DNA of 64,000 nt from Catenuloplanes indicus. GTDB lineage: Bacteria; Actinomycetota; Actinomycetes; Mycobacteriales; Micromonosporaceae. The position numbers were made by a program, and so were the translations under genes. Each line of letters opens with the position of its first letter. The first letter of the stretch is position 1. The notes under the pieces were generated by a model. That model did not search any database and had not been told where the DNA came from. It saw only the letters and a program-made list of their open reading frames with translations. This document shows positions 37,047 to 46,694 of this stretch, one piece after another. The stretch spans positions 3,038,001-3,102,000 of the forward strand of contig NZ_JAUSUZ010000001.1 of NCBI RefSeq assembly GCF_030813715.1, given 5' to 3'.

Positions 37047-37985
37047 GTGTCAACCGTGCTAGCCGTTCTCTCCCCAGGGCAAGGTTCACAGAAGCCGGGC
37101 TTCCTCGCGCCGTGGCTCCAGCTCCCCGACGCCGAGGCACGCCTCCGCGCGTGGTCCGAGCTGGCCGGCGTCGACCTGGTGCACCTCGGCACCGAGGCGG
37201 ACGCCGAGGAGATCAAGGACACCGCACGGACCCAGCCGCTGCTGGTCGCGGCCGCGCTGCTGGCGGCGGAGCGGCTGCCGCTGGGGGACGGCACCGTGGT
37301 CGCCGGGCACAGCGTCGGTGAGCTCGCCGCGGCCGCGATCGCCGGGGTGCTGACGCCGGAGTCGGCCGTCACGCTGGCCGGTGTGCGCGGCCGGGAGATG
37401 GCCGCCGCGTGTGCGCTGGAGCCGACCGGCATGGCCGCGGTGCTCGGCGGCGACCCGGACGAGGTGGTCGCCGCGATCGAGTCGTACGGGCTGCACGCCG
37501 CCAACCGCAACGGCGCCGGGCAGATCGTCGCGGCCGGTGCGAAGGAGCCGCTGGAGAAGTTCGCGGCGGATCGGCCCGGTGGCGTCCGGGTGATCCCGCT
37601 GGCCGTGGCCGGTGCGTTCCACACGCCGTTCATGGCACCGGCCGAGGCCGCGCTGGGCGTGGTCGCGGCGGACGTGCCGACCGCCGACCCGGCCCGGATC
37701 ATGCTGTCCGACCTGGACGGCACCGCAGTCGCGGGCGGCGCAGAGATGCTGTCCCGGCTGGTCCGCCAGGTCACCGCGCCGGTCCGCTGGGACCTGGTGA
37801 TGCGCACGCTCGCCGGCCGCGGCGTCACCGCGGTGATCGAGCTGGCCCCGGCCGGCACGCTCGCCGGCCTGATCAAGCGCGAGCTCAAGGGCCCCGGCCT
37901 GCCCGAGATCGTCACCCTGAACACGCCGGACGACCTGCCCGCGGCGCTCGACCTGATCGCACGACACACCGAAGGACGGAACTGA
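37047..37985 (+). CDS. fabD: Malonyl-CoA:ACP transacylase
   Basis: 312 aa. Loads malonyl from CoA onto ACP for type II fatty-acid synthesis. GQGSQKPGF near 11, nucleophile Ser in GHSVGELAA near 89, catalytic His in AGAFHTPFM near 190. GTG 37047 is used; GTG 37056 is an alternative. First gene of the fabD-fabH-acpP-fabF operon; fabH starts 1 bp after its stop. Confidence 0.95.
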   Translation: MSTVLAVLSPGQGSQKPGFLAPWLQLPDAEARLRAWSELAGVDLVHLGTEADAEEIKDTARTQPLLVAAALLAAERLPLGDGTVVAGHSVGELAAAAIAGVLTPESAVTLAGVRGREMAAACALEPTGMAAVLGGDPDEVVAAIESYGLHAANRNGAGQIVAAGAKEPLEKFAADRPGGVRVIPLAVAGAFHTPFMAPAEAALGVVAADVPTADPARIMLSDLDGTAVAGGAEMLSRLVRQVTAPVRWDLVMRTLAGRGVTAVIELAPAGTLAGLIKRELKGPGLPEIVTLNTPDDLPAALDLIARHTEGRN

Positions 37986-37986
37986 C

Positions 37987-38931
37987 ATGGCCGGCAGCCG
38001 CATCGTTGCGCTCGGGCACTACCAGCCGGCCCGGGTGGTGACGAACGAGGAGCTCTCGCACACGATCGACACCAACGACGAGTGGATCCGGGACCGGGTC
38101 GGCATCGCCGAGCGGCGGATCGCGGACGGCGAGTCGGTCGCGGACATGTCCGTGTTCGCCGCGGAGAAGGCGCTGGCCAACGCGGGGCTGACCGCGGCCG
38201 ACATCGACCTGGTGATCGTCGCGACCTGCTCGGCCGAGGACCGCTGCCCGAACGTGGCGGCCCGGGTCGCGGCCCGCCTAGGCATCACCGCGCCGGGCGC
38301 GTTCGACCTGAACGCGGCCTGCTCCGGCTTCTCCTACGCGCTGGCCACCGCGGACCACGCGATCCAGGCCGGTACGTCGCGCAACGCGCTGGTGATCGGC
38401 GCGGAGAAGCTCTCCGACGTGGTCGACTGGACCGACCGCACCACCGCCGTGCTGTTCGGCGACGGCGCGGGCGCGGCCGTGGTCAGCGCCGTGGACGACG
38501 GCGAGCCGGCCGGCATCGGCCCGGTGCTCTGGGGCTCCGCGCCCGAGAAGGGCGACGTGCTGACGATCGCGGGCTGGCGGCCGTACATCAAGCAGGAGGG
38601 CCAGGCGGTGTTCCGCTGGGCCACCACCGCGATCGCCCCGGTGGCGAAGCAGGCCTGCGAGAAGGCCGGTGTCGCGCCGGAGGAGATCGCCGCGTTCGTC
38701 GCGCATCAGGCCAACACCCGGATCATCGACGGCATCGTGAAGCGGCTCGGCCTGCCCAACGCGATCATCGCGAAGGACCTGGTCGAGTCCGGCAACACCT
38801 CGGCGGCCAGCATCCCGCTGGCGCTGTCGAAGCTGGTCGAGCGGCGCGAGGTGCCGTCCGGCGCCCCGGTGCTGCTGTTCGGCTTCGGCGGCGGCCTGAC
38901 GTACGCCGGCCAGGTCATCCGCTGCCCCTGA
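37987..38931 (+). CDS. fabH: 3-oxoacyl-ACP synthase III
   Basis: 314 aa. Condenses an acyl-CoA starter with malonyl-ACP. Catalytic Cys in NAACSGFSYAL near 112, His in AHQANTRI near 238, Asn in SGNTSAAS near 268. In actinomycetes FabH often takes branched starters, so it could use products of the E1-type complex encoded at 2.3-4.7 kb; this is inference. Start overlaps the fabD operon by near-abutting spacing. Confidence 0.95.
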   Translation: MAGSRIVALGHYQPARVVTNEELSHTIDTNDEWIRDRVGIAERRIADGESVADMSVFAAEKALANAGLTAADIDLVIVATCSAEDRCPNVAARVAARLGITAPGAFDLNAACSGFSYALATADHAIQAGTSRNALVIGAEKLSDVVDWTDRTTAVLFGDGAGAAVVSAVDDGEPAGIGPVLWGSAPEKGDVLTIAGWRPYIKQEGQAVFRWATTAIAPVAKQACEKAGVAPEEIAAFVAHQANTRIIDGIVKRLGLPNAIIAKDLVESGNTSAASIPLALSKLVERREVPSGAPVLLFGFGGGLTYAGQVIRCP

Positions 38932-38994
38932 GTTCTCGTCCGACCCAATCCCCGGACGAGTGGCAAGACCCAACCCGAAAGGATCACCACGCAC

Positions 38995-39240
38995 ATGGCT
39001 TCCCGCGATGAGATCATCACCGGCCTCGCCGACATCCTGAACGAGCTCGCCGGCGTCGAGCAGTCCGACGTGACCGAGGAGAAGACCTTCACGGACGACC
39101 TGGACGTCGACTCGCTCTCCATGGTCGAGGTGATCATGGCGGCCGAGGACAAGTTCGGCGTGAAGATCCCGGACACCGAGATGCAGAACCTCAAGACCGT
39201 GGGCGACGCCGTCTCCTACATCGAGGCGAACCAGAAGTGA
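38995..39240 (+). CDS. acpP: Acyl carrier protein
   Basis: 81 aa, acidic. Phosphopantetheine site DVDSLSMVEV with Ser near 40. Carries acyl chains during fatty-acid synthesis. The TGA overlaps the GTG of fabF (GTGA), so the two are translationally coupled. GAAAGGA lies before the ATG. Confidence 0.96.
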   Translation: MASRDEIITGLADILNELAGVEQSDVTEEKTFTDDLDVDSLSMVEVIMAAEDKFGVKIPDTEMQNLKTVGDAVSYIEANQK

Positions 39241-40463
39241 CCTCTGTCGACGTCGTCGTCACAGGGCTCGGCGCCACGTCCCCGCTCGGCGGGGACGTGG
39301 CGTCCACCTGGGACGGTATGCTGAACGGTCGCTCCGGGGTCAGTCGGCTGGCCCAGGACTGGGCGGCGGAGCTTCCGGTGCAGATCGCCGCGTCGCTCGC
39401 CGTCGACCCCTCCGAGATCATCGACAAGCCCAAGCTGCGCAAGATGGACCGCTCCGAGGCGATAGCGGTCATCGCGGCCCGTCAGGCGTGGGCCGACTCG
39501 GGGCTGGCCGGCTCCGGTCTCGACCTGGAGCGGCTCGGCGTGAGCATCGGCTCCGGCATCGGCGGAGCCACCACGCTGCTCGACCAGGACGACATCCTGG
39601 AGGAGCGCGGTGCCCGGCGGGTCTCGCCGCACACCATCCCGATGTTGATGCCGAACGGCCCGGCCGCGTTCGTCGGCCTGGAGCTGGGCGCGCAGGCCGG
39701 CGTCCACTGCGTGGCCAGCGCCTGCGCCACCGGTGCGGAGGCGATCGCGCTGGGTCTGGACCTGATCCGGGCCGGGCGGGCCGACGTGGTCGTGGCCGGC
39801 GGCACCGAGGCCGTGATCCACCCGCTGCCGATCGCCGGTTTCGCGTCGATGCGCGCGATGTCCACGCGCAACGACGACCCGGAGCGGGCCTCCCGCCCGT
39901 GGGACAAGGGCCGGGACGGCTTCGTGCTCGGCGAGGGCGCGGGCGTCGTGGTGCTGGAGCGGGCCGAGCACGCGGCCGCGCGCGGTGCCAAGATCTACGC
40001 GCGGGTGGCCGGGGCGGGCATCACCTCGGACGGCTTCGACATCGTGCAGCCGCACCCGGAGGGCGCGGGCGCGATCCGGGCGATCACCAAGGCGCTGCGG
40101 GACGCGGGCCTGACCGGCGCGGACATCGCGCACGTGAACGCGCACGCCACGTCCACCCCGGTCGGCGACATCGCGGAGATCGCGGCGCTGCGGGCCGCGG
40201 TCGGCACCCACCCGGTGGTCACCGCCACCAAGTCGATGACCGGTCACCTGCTGGGCGCGGCCGGCGCGCTCGAGTCGATCGCGACGATCCTGTCGATCCG
40301 CGACAGCGTCGTGCCGCCGACCATCAACCTGGACGACCCTGACGACAAGCTCGACCTGGACGTGGCCGCCCACAAGGCCCGTCCGCTGGAGATCCCGGCC
40401 GCGCTGAACAACTCGTTCGGCTTCGGCGGGCACAACGTGGCGCTGGTCTTCACCCGCCCGTGA
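39237..40463 (+). CDS. fabF: 3-oxoacyl-ACP synthase II
   Basis: 408 aa. Elongation condensing enzyme. Catalytic Cys in ASACATGAEA near 162, His in NAHATSTPVGD near 302 and in TGHLLGAAG near 338. KasA-like in position. Last gene of the operon; ends with a 30-bp perfect palindrome. Confidence 0.96.
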   Translation: MTSVDVVVTGLGATSPLGGDVASTWDGMLNGRSGVSRLAQDWAAELPVQIAASLAVDPSEIIDKPKLRKMDRSEAIAVIAARQAWADSGLAGSGLDLERLGVSIGSGIGGATTLLDQDDILEERGARRVSPHTIPMLMPNGPAAFVGLELGAQAGVHCVASACATGAEAIALGLDLIRAGRADVVVAGGTEAVIHPLPIAGFASMRAMSTRNDDPERASRPWDKGRDGFVLGEGAGVVVLERAEHAAARGAKIYARVAGAGITSDGFDIVQPHPEGAGAIRAITKALRDAGLTGADIAHVNAHATSTPVGDIAEIAALRAAVGTHPVVTATKSMTGHLLGAAGALESIATILSIRDSVVPPTINLDDPDDKLDLDVAAHKARPLEIPAALNNSFGFGGHNVALVFTRP

Positions 40464-40470
40464 CGGCAAG

Positions 40471-40500
40471 AAGGGGGCGGCTCGATCGAGCCGCCCCCTT
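40471..40500. terminator. 30-bp perfect palindrome ending fabF
   Basis: Arms AAGGGGGCGGCTCGA meet their exact complement with no loop bases spared. It lies between convergent fabF and the GH3 gene, so it can stop both. Confidence 0.8.
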
Positions 40501-40509
40501 AAAAGCCCA

Positions 40510-42258
40510 TCAGCAGGTGGTACGCGGCAGCCCGTCCACCTCGACCGGCGAACTGCCCTGTGGCTTCGCCTTCCCCGCGAGCACCTCGGCCAGCGCGGTC
40601 AGCTGCGCCGGCGCGTTCGAGTAGGTGGCCAGCAGCACCGGTGACCGGGACGACGCCAGCAGGTAGGGCAGGTCCATCGACACCGTCACCTGCGCGCCCG
40701 GGGACAGCTCGGCGACGCCGTCGCCGTACCCGACCAGGTGCACCGTGGTGCTGCCGCCGGACGCCACCACCTCGAGACCCGCCTTGCGCAGCGCCTCCTC
40801 CAGGTTCTTCTTGGAGTCGGTGCGGCCGCTGGCGACCGTGACCGTCACCGGCCCGGCGACCGCCTTGCCGTCGCAGGTGCCGCGCAGCATCGTGATCGAC
40901 CGGCGGGCCACGTCGCTCAGCGGCTCCGCACCGGCCGGGGCGCCGACCGTGGACATCGGCGGCGCGTCGTCCTGGGCCAGCGTGAACCGCAGCGTGAGCA
41001 CCCGGGTGGCCGCCTCGGTCAGCCGCTCCCGCTTCAGTGAGCCGTCCTTCAGCGCGGCCAGCAGCCCGGCGTGCGCGGCCGGCAGGTCCGGCGGCATCAG
41101 CAGCAGGTCGTTGCCGGCGTTCAGCGCGCGCACCGCGGCCTCGCCCGCCGGCCAGGCCATCGCCGGCTCCATGTTGAGCGCGTCACTGACCACCACGCCC
41201 TCGAACTTGAGCTCGCCGCGCAGCAGGTCGGTGAGCACCTTGCCGGAGAACGTGGCCGGCACACCCGGGTCGATCGCCCGCACGTCCAGGTGGCCGGACA
41301 TGACCAGCTGCGCGCCCGCCTCGATGCCGGCCTTGAACGGCGGCAGGTCACCCGCGTCCAGCGTCTTGCGGTCCTGGCCGAGCACCGGCAGCGCCTCGTG
41401 GCTGTCCGTGGTGGTGTGGCCGTGGCCGGGGAAGTGCTTCAGCGCGGCCGCGACGCCACCGGCCCGCAGCCCGCGCACCGCCGCGGAGACCTGCTCCGCC
41501 ACCGCCTTCGGGTCGTCGCCGTACGAGCGGGAGCCGATCACCAGGCCGCCCGGGCCGCCGAGCACGTCCGCGACCGGTGCGAAGTCGACGTTGACGCCCA
41601 TCGCGGCCAGCTCGCCGCCGGCCACCGACCACGCCTTCTCGGTCACGCCGACGTCACCGGCCGCGCCGAACGCCATCGCGCCGGGCAGCGCGCTCACGCC
41701 GGTGCGGATCCGGGTGACCACGCCGTACTCCTGGTCGGTGCCGATCAGCATCGGCGCGGCACCGGCCGGCAGGTTCGCGTGCGCGGCCTGCAGGCCCTCG
41801 GTGAGCGCACGCACCTGGGCCGGGTTGTCGACGTTGGTGGTCGGCTGGTTCTTGCCGGTCGGGTCGTCCGCGCTGAACCCGACCAGGATGAGGCCGCCGA
41901 GCCGGTACTTCTCCACCATCTGCGCCGGGGTGTCCACGCCGGCCAGCCCCTGGTTGCCGGCCTTGGAGCCGGCCGAGACGTCGGTCGCGGACGCGCCGTA
42001 CGCGTACGGCATCAGCACCTGCCCGGCCAGGTCCTCGTCCGCGAGCTGCGCGACCAGCGCGGCGGCCTGTGCGGCCGGATCGGGCGCGGAGGAGGGCACG
42101 GCCAGCGGAGCCGGCGAGTTCGGCGGCGCCTCCGGGCTCGCCGGGGGCTCGGTGCCACACCCCGTCAGAACGAGCATCAGAAGCAACGGGGGTACGAGGA
42201 GAGGGCGCCACCGGCCGGACCGGTGAACGCCGTGGGGTATGTCCGGCACGCGGGCCAT
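40510..42258 (-). CDS. Glycoside hydrolase family 3 lipoprotein (NagZ-like)
   Basis: 582 aa from ATG 42258. Lipobox LTGC near 32-35, so it is anchored to the outer face of the membrane. Signature KHFPGHGHTTTDSH (the NagZ His/Asp dyad) and nucleophile Asp in VVSDALNMEP. It probably removes beta-N-acetylglucosamine or related sugars from wall muropeptides or exogenous chitin-like sugars. An added C-terminal domain (about 420-582) lies beyond the NagZ barrel. Downstream of DUF3145, 43 bp apart. Confidence 0.9.
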   Translation of the reverse strand: MARVPDIPHGVHRSGRWRPLLVPPLLLMLVLTGCGTEPPASPEAPPNSPAPLAVPSSAPDPAAQAAALVAQLADEDLAGQVLMPYAYGASATDVSAGSKAGNQGLAGVDTPAQMVEKYRLGGLILVGFSADDPTGKNQPTTNVDNPAQVRALTEGLQAAHANLPAGAAPMLIGTDQEYGVVTRIRTGVSALPGAMAFGAAGDVGVTEKAWSVAGGELAAMGVNVDFAPVADVLGGPGGLVIGSRSYGDDPKAVAEQVSAAVRGLRAGGVAAALKHFPGHGHTTTDSHEALPVLGQDRKTLDAGDLPPFKAGIEAGAQLVMSGHLDVRAIDPGVPATFSGKVLTDLLRGELKFEGVVVSDALNMEPAMAWPAGEAAVRALNAGNDLLLMPPDLPAAHAGLLAALKDGSLKRERLTEAATRVLTLRFTLAQDDAPPMSTVGAPAGAEPLSDVARRSITMLRGTCDGKAVAGPVTVTVASGRTDSKKNLEEALRKAGLEVVASGGSTTVHLVGYGDGVAELSPGAQVTVSMDLPYLLASSRSPVLLATYSNAPAQLTALAEVLAGKAKPQGSSPVEVDGLPRTTC

Positions 42259-42301
42259 TCGACCAGGCGTGCCGGAATTGAGCAACCCCGCCCGCGACGC
42301 G

Positions 42302-42793
42302 CTACCCGACCCGGGTGAGCACCATGTTCGGAGCGCCATCACCCGCGTACCGATAGGGTTCCAGCTCCGCGTCCCACGCCGTACCCATGGCCTTGTCGAG
42401 CGCATGCGCGAGCGCCTCCGGACCGCGGGCCGAGGACATGATCGACCGCAACCGGTCCTCACCCAGCTGGATGTCGCCGGCCGCACCGCAGGTCGCGCGG
42501 AACAGACCGCGGCCCGGCACGTACATGAAGCGCTCGCCGTCTGCCCCCGGGCTGGGCTCCTCCGTGATCTCAAAACGGATCATGGGCCACTGCCGGAGGG
42601 CAGCCGCCAGCTCCGCCCCGGTGCCTGGCCGCCCGCTCCACCCCGACTCCGCCCGGCGGGCGCCGGGGTCGACGGGCTGCGCGGACCAATGCAGCTTGAC
42701 CGGCGCGGTGAGGACGCGCGCGATCGCCCACTCGACGTGCGGGCACACGGCGAGCGGGGTCGAGTGGACGTATATGACGCCACGCGTTGGCAC
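42302..42793 (-). CDS. DUF3145 family protein
   Basis: 163 aa. Begins MPTRGVIYVHSTPLAVCPHVEWA and has FRATCGAAGDIQLGEDRLRSIM, both characteristic of DUF3145. GTG start with GGGAGG upstream. In Streptomyces DUF3145 lies after fabF, as here, but on the opposite strand here. Unknown function. Confidence 0.9.
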   Translation of the reverse strand: MPTRGVIYVHSTPLAVCPHVEWAIARVLTAPVKLHWSAQPVDPGARRAESGWSGRPGTGAELAAALRQWPMIRFEITEEPSPGADGERFMYVPGRGLFRATCGAAGDIQLGEDRLRSIMSSARGPEALAHALDKAMGTAWDAELEPYRYAGDGAPNMVLTRVG

Positions 42794-43018
42794 GGTGACC
42801 TCCCGAAGACACGAGGTGCGTCTTCCCCTACGACCTCGATCTCCACGGTCGGCCGGGTTTCATGATGCCGTCTGTGGCGGATGGTGCGCCAGAGAATCCG
42901 GGAAACTATGCATGGCCGCCGGGCGTTTTTCTGCGTACGCCCTGGCTGGTGTAGGCTCTATACGGGCGACCCTGGTCGCCCTCTTCTCTTCTCTGAATGT
43001 CGTTCAAGGAGTACCTCC

Positions 43019-43345
43019 GTGGCGAGCAGTACCTCAAAGACCGCGCGCGCGTCAGTCCGCGCTGGACAAGGCCAGGGTGCCGCCCTGAGCGTGCTGGGCG
43101 AGTACAAGTACCTGATCCCGCTCAACAAGGGGAAGCACGCGTACGTGCGGAACCTGACCAACGGCAAGACCACCCACCTGAGCACCTCCTCCGACGCGTT
43201 CGTCGAGGAGATCCGCGTGCTGGCCGCCGCCGGTCACGGCGCGAAGATCCGCGCCGAGCTGGCCGCGCTCAACGAGGCGCAGCCGCAGGACGGTTGGGAC
43301 GCCACCGAGAAGAAGCTCGTCGACGCGGGCGTCTTCGAGGGCTGA
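43019..43345 (+). CDS. Small basic-N-terminal protein, unknown
   Basis: 108 aa from GTG 43019 with AAGGAG 7 nt upstream. N-terminus ASSTSKTARASVRAGQGQG is flexible and basic; the core LGEYKYLIPLNKGKHAYVRNLTNGKTTHLST is beta-strand rich and the C-terminus is helical. I do not recognise the family, but coding character and the strong terminator support it. Confidence 0.65.
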   Translation: MASSTSKTARASVRAGQGQGAALSVLGEYKYLIPLNKGKHAYVRNLTNGKTTHLSTSSDAFVEEIRVLAAAGHGAKIRAELAALNEAQPQDGWDATEKKLVDAGVFEG

Positions 43346-43356
43346 CACACCTTCGT

Positions 43357-43395
43357 CACGGGGGGCCGGCACCGCCACGGTGCCGGCCCCCCGTG
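43357..43395 (+). terminator. 18-bp perfect hairpin terminator
   Basis: Stem 43357-43374 / 43378-43395 with loop CCA, about 12 bp after the stop of the small gene. Very stable, with a short T run beginning a few bases later. Confidence 0.85.
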
Positions 43396-43489
43396 CGTTT
43401 ACCTCCTGGAAATTTGCACGTTCACGCGTGATGATTGTTACCCGTGGGTATCCGGTGGTCCGCGGCGAGATTCATTCGCGGAGGTGCCC

Positions 43490-44470
43490 ATGTCGCAGCG
43501 TCAGACGCTCCTTCCCACCGGTACGGAGATCGAGCTCCCCGACGGCGTCCGGCTGCACGCCGAGATCGGTGGCGACCCGGACGCGCCCCTGACCGTCGTG
43601 CTGCTGCACGGCTGGACGCTGGACGTGCGCTGCTGGCACCGCGTCCTGGCCGAGCTGGGTGAGACCGAGGCCCGGATCGTCGCGTACGACGCGCGCGGCC
43701 ACGGGCTCTCCGATGCCACGCCGCTCGACTGCGCCACGCTCGGACAGCTCGGCGACGACCTGCGCACCGTGCTCGACGAGCTGGCCCCCACGGGCCGGGT
43801 GGTCCTGGCCGGTCACTCCATGGGCGGCATGACGATCATGGAGTACGCGCACCGGCACCCGGAGCACTTCGCGTCGCGGATCGCCGGTCTGGTGCTGGTC
43901 TCCACGTCCGCGGAGGGCACCTCGCGCACTCACTACGGCCTGCCCAGCCCGCTCGCCACGCTGTTCCGGCTGGCCGAGACGACCGGCGCCGGCGTGCTGG
44001 CCCGCTGCGGCACCTGGCGCCCGCACCGAGCGGTGCTGCCGGTGCTCGGGCCGGCGATCCGCTGGCTGCTCTACGGCGACCGGTGCGACGGCTCCGACCT
44101 GCGGCTCACGCTGTCCAGCGTGGGCCGGTGCTCGCTGCGCGCGATCGGCGGCTTCCGCACCTCGATCGGCACCCAGCAGCGCCTGGACACGCTGTCCACG
44201 CTCGGTGACGTACCCGCGGCGGTGCTGGCCGGCAGCGACGACCGGCTGACGCCGCCGGCCTGCGCGGAGGCGATCGCGGACGCGCTGCCCGGCACCGAGC
44301 TGACGCTCTGCCCCGGCGGCGGCCACATGCTCATGCTGGAGCGGCCGGCCGAGGTGGCCGGCGCGCTCGCCGCGGTCACCCGCCGCGCGGCCGGATCGAC
44401 GCCGCTGCACGCGCCGGGCCGCCGCCACGCTCGCCGGACCGCACGTCCGGGCACCGCGCGGGCCGCCTGA
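43490..44470 (+). CDS. Alpha/beta hydrolase
   Basis: 326 aa from ATG 43490, GGAGG 5 nt upstream. Oxyanion region LLHGWTLDVRCW, nucleophile elbow GHSMGG near 106, acid Asp in LAGSDDRLTPP, and catalytic His in GGGHMLMLE. Arg/Ala-rich tail after about 300. Esterase-like; substrate unknown. Upstream of a HelD-like gene but with a separate promoter region. Confidence 0.85.
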   Translation: MSQRQTLLPTGTEIELPDGVRLHAEIGGDPDAPLTVVLLHGWTLDVRCWHRVLAELGETEARIVAYDARGHGLSDATPLDCATLGQLGDDLRTVLDELAPTGRVVLAGHSMGGMTIMEYAHRHPEHFASRIAGLVLVSTSAEGTSRTHYGLPSPLATLFRLAETTGAGVLARCGTWRPHRAVLPVLGPAIRWLLYGDRCDGSDLRLTLSSVGRCSLRAIGGFRTSIGTQQRLDTLSTLGDVPAAVLAGSDDRLTPPACAEAIADALPGTELTLCPGGGHMLMLERPAEVAGALAAVTRRAAGSTPLHAPGRRHARRTARPGTARAA

Positions 44471-44570
44471 GACGCACTCCCTACCAGCCGGTAGCGGAAA
44501 ACGTCGACACGGCCGCGAGCGGAGGGGTAGGTTCGATGGCCGCACCCAAAGCTCAGGAGCACGACACCCG

Positions 44571-46694
44571 GTGACCGACGCCAATATCCTGCAACAAGAG
44601 ATCGCCCTCGAGCAGCGCCATGTGGACATTGTCTACGCCCGCCTGGCCCAGCTTCGCCAGGAGGCGGCCAAGGCCGAGAAGGCCGGCTACGGCCTGGCCC
44701 GGGTCGGCAACTTCGGCGCGCTCGTCGAGCGGGACGCGATGGTCTTCCACGCGGCCCGCCGGCGGCAGGCGCTGGACACCGAACACGAGGGCCTGGTGTT
44801 CGGCCGGCTCGACCTGAAGACCGGCCAGATCTACCACGTGGGCCGGCTCGGCATCCGCGGCGAGGCCTCGGAGTCGCTGGTCATCGACTGGCGCGCACCG
44901 GCCGCGGCCGCGTTCTACCAGGCCACCGCGAAGGACCCGCGCGACGTGGTCCGGCGGCGCATGATCCGCTCGACCGGCGAGCGGGTCACCGGCATCGAGG
45001 ACGACCTGCTCGATCCGGAGGCCGCGCCGGAGGACATGCACATCGTCGGCGACGGCGCGCTGCTGGCCAGCCTGGGCCGGGCGACCGGCACCGGCATGAA
45101 GGACATCGTCGCCACCATCCAGCAGGAGCAGGACGAGGCGATCCGCGCACCCTCGTCCGGCGTGACGATCGTGTCCGGCGGCCCCGGCACCGGCAAGACC
45201 GCGGTGGCGCTGCACCGCGCCGCGTACCTGCTGTACTCGGACCGCAGCCGGTTCGCCGGCGGCGGCATCCTGGTGGTCGGCCCGTCCGGCGTGTTCGTCA
45301 ACTACATCGCGACCGTGCTGCCGTCGCTCGGCGAGGACTCCGCGACGCTGCACTCGCTGGGCTCACTGGTGGTCGGCATCAACGCGGTCCGGGTCGACCC
45401 GGCCGCGGTCGCGGCCGTCAAGGGCTCGCTGCGCATGCGCACGGTGCTGGAGCGCGCCACCCGCGACGCGGTCCCGTTCGGCCCCACCGAGCTGCGCCTG
45501 CTCTACCGCGGCACGCTGCTCCGGCTGACCGCGGAGGACCTGGACCGGGCGCGCGAGCGGGCGTTGCCCAAGGGCACCCGGCGCAACGAGTCGCGGCGGG
45601 CCGGCTTCGACAACGTCTTCCAGGCGCTGTGGACGCAGGCTCAGCGACTGCGCGTACCCACGCTGCCGGCCCGGCCGGACTTCGAGGCCGAGCTGGCCGA
45701 ACGCGACGACTTCCGCGACTTCCTGCGCGCCTGGTGGCCACGGCTGCGCCCGATGACGGTGCTGGAGTGGCTGGCCGACCCGGAGCGGCTCCGCCGGTAC
45801 GCACACGGCATCCTGTCCAACGCCGAGATCCGGCTGCTCCGCGACGCGTTCGCCACGCTGTCCACGGACGGCCCCACCATCGCGGACGTGGCGCTGCTCG
45901 ACGAGCTGGACGCGCTGCTCGGCCAGCCACGCAAGCCGCAGCAGCGCAACCGCAACCCGTTCCACGCGGGCGGCGGCGTGCAGGAGGTCAGCACGTACGC
46001 GGACCGTCAGCAGGCCGCGCGCGCCGCCGCCACCGAACGCCCGGAGGACTACCGCGACTACGCGCACGTGGTGGTGGACGAAGCACAGGACGTATCGCCG
46101 ATGCAGTGGCGCATGCTGGGCCGCCGCGCCTCGATCGCGTCCTGGACCATCGTCGGCGACCCGCTGCAGGCGGCCTGGACCGGCGACCCGGCCGAACTGA
46201 GCCGCGCCCGGGACCAGGCGCTCGGTGGCAAGAAACGGCACGAGTTCACGCTCAGCACCAACTACCGCAACTCGCGCGAGATCTTCGAGGTCGCCGCGGC
46301 CGTCATCCGCCGCGCGTTCCCCGGCGAGGCCCTGCCCACCGCGGTCCGCTCCACCGGCGTCGCCCCGATCGAACGCATCGTCACCCAGGCCGAGCTGCCC
46401 GGCGCCGTCCGCGACGCCGTAACCTCACTGCTCGCCCAGGTCGAGGGCACGGTCGGCGTGATCACCCCGGTCCCCCGCCGCGCCGAGATGGCGGCCTGGG
46501 TCGCCGGGCTGGCCGACGACCGCGTCCAGGTGGTCACCAGCCTCCAGGCGAAGGGCATGGAATACGACGGCGTCGTCCTCACCGAACCCGAGGACATCCG
46601 CACCGACTCCGAGTCCGGCGTCCGCACGCTCTACGTCGCCCTCTCCCGCGCCACCCAGCAACTCATCACGCTCGGCACCCGGCCGTACCACTAG
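44571..46694 (+). CDS. HelD-like UvrD-family helicase
   Basis: 707 aa. Walker A SGGPGTGKTAVALHR near 201, Walker B VVVDEAQDVSPMQW near 499, and UvrD motif C-terminal region with YRNSREIF and LYVALSRATQQL. The N-terminal helical arm (EIALEQRHVDIVYARLAQLRQEAAKAEK) and the interrupted 1A domain match HelD, which frees stalled RNA polymerase from nucleic acids; HelR relatives also displace rifamycins. TAGGTT at 44528-44533 is a likely -10. No rifamycin-associated element recognised upstream. GTG start. Confidence 0.85.
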   Translation: MTDANILQQEIALEQRHVDIVYARLAQLRQEAAKAEKAGYGLARVGNFGALVERDAMVFHAARRRQALDTEHEGLVFGRLDLKTGQIYHVGRLGIRGEASESLVIDWRAPAAAAFYQATAKDPRDVVRRRMIRSTGERVTGIEDDLLDPEAAPEDMHIVGDGALLASLGRATGTGMKDIVATIQQEQDEAIRAPSSGVTIVSGGPGTGKTAVALHRAAYLLYSDRSRFAGGGILVVGPSGVFVNYIATVLPSLGEDSATLHSLGSLVVGINAVRVDPAAVAAVKGSLRMRTVLERATRDAVPFGPTELRLLYRGTLLRLTAEDLDRARERALPKGTRRNESRRAGFDNVFQALWTQAQRLRVPTLPARPDFEAELAERDDFRDFLRAWWPRLRPMTVLEWLADPERLRRYAHGILSNAEIRLLRDAFATLSTDGPTIADVALLDELDALLGQPRKPQQRNRNPFHAGGGVQEVSTYADRQQAARAAATERPEDYRDYAHVVVDEAQDVSPMQWRMLGRRASIASWTIVGDPLQAAWTGDPAELSRARDQALGGKKRHEFTLSTNYRNSREIFEVAAAVIRRAFPGEALPTAVRSTGVAPIERIVTQAELPGAVRDAVTSLLAQVEGTVGVITPVPRRAEMAAWVAGLADDRVQVVTSLQAKGMEYDGVVLTEPEDIRTDSESGVRTLYVALSRATQQLITLGTRPYH

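Noticed and set aside
44481-44494. CTACC-AGCC-GGTAG as a rifamycin-responsive element of the HelD-like gene
   Set aside because: Arms are only five bases and the sequence does not resemble the rifamycin-associated element I know.
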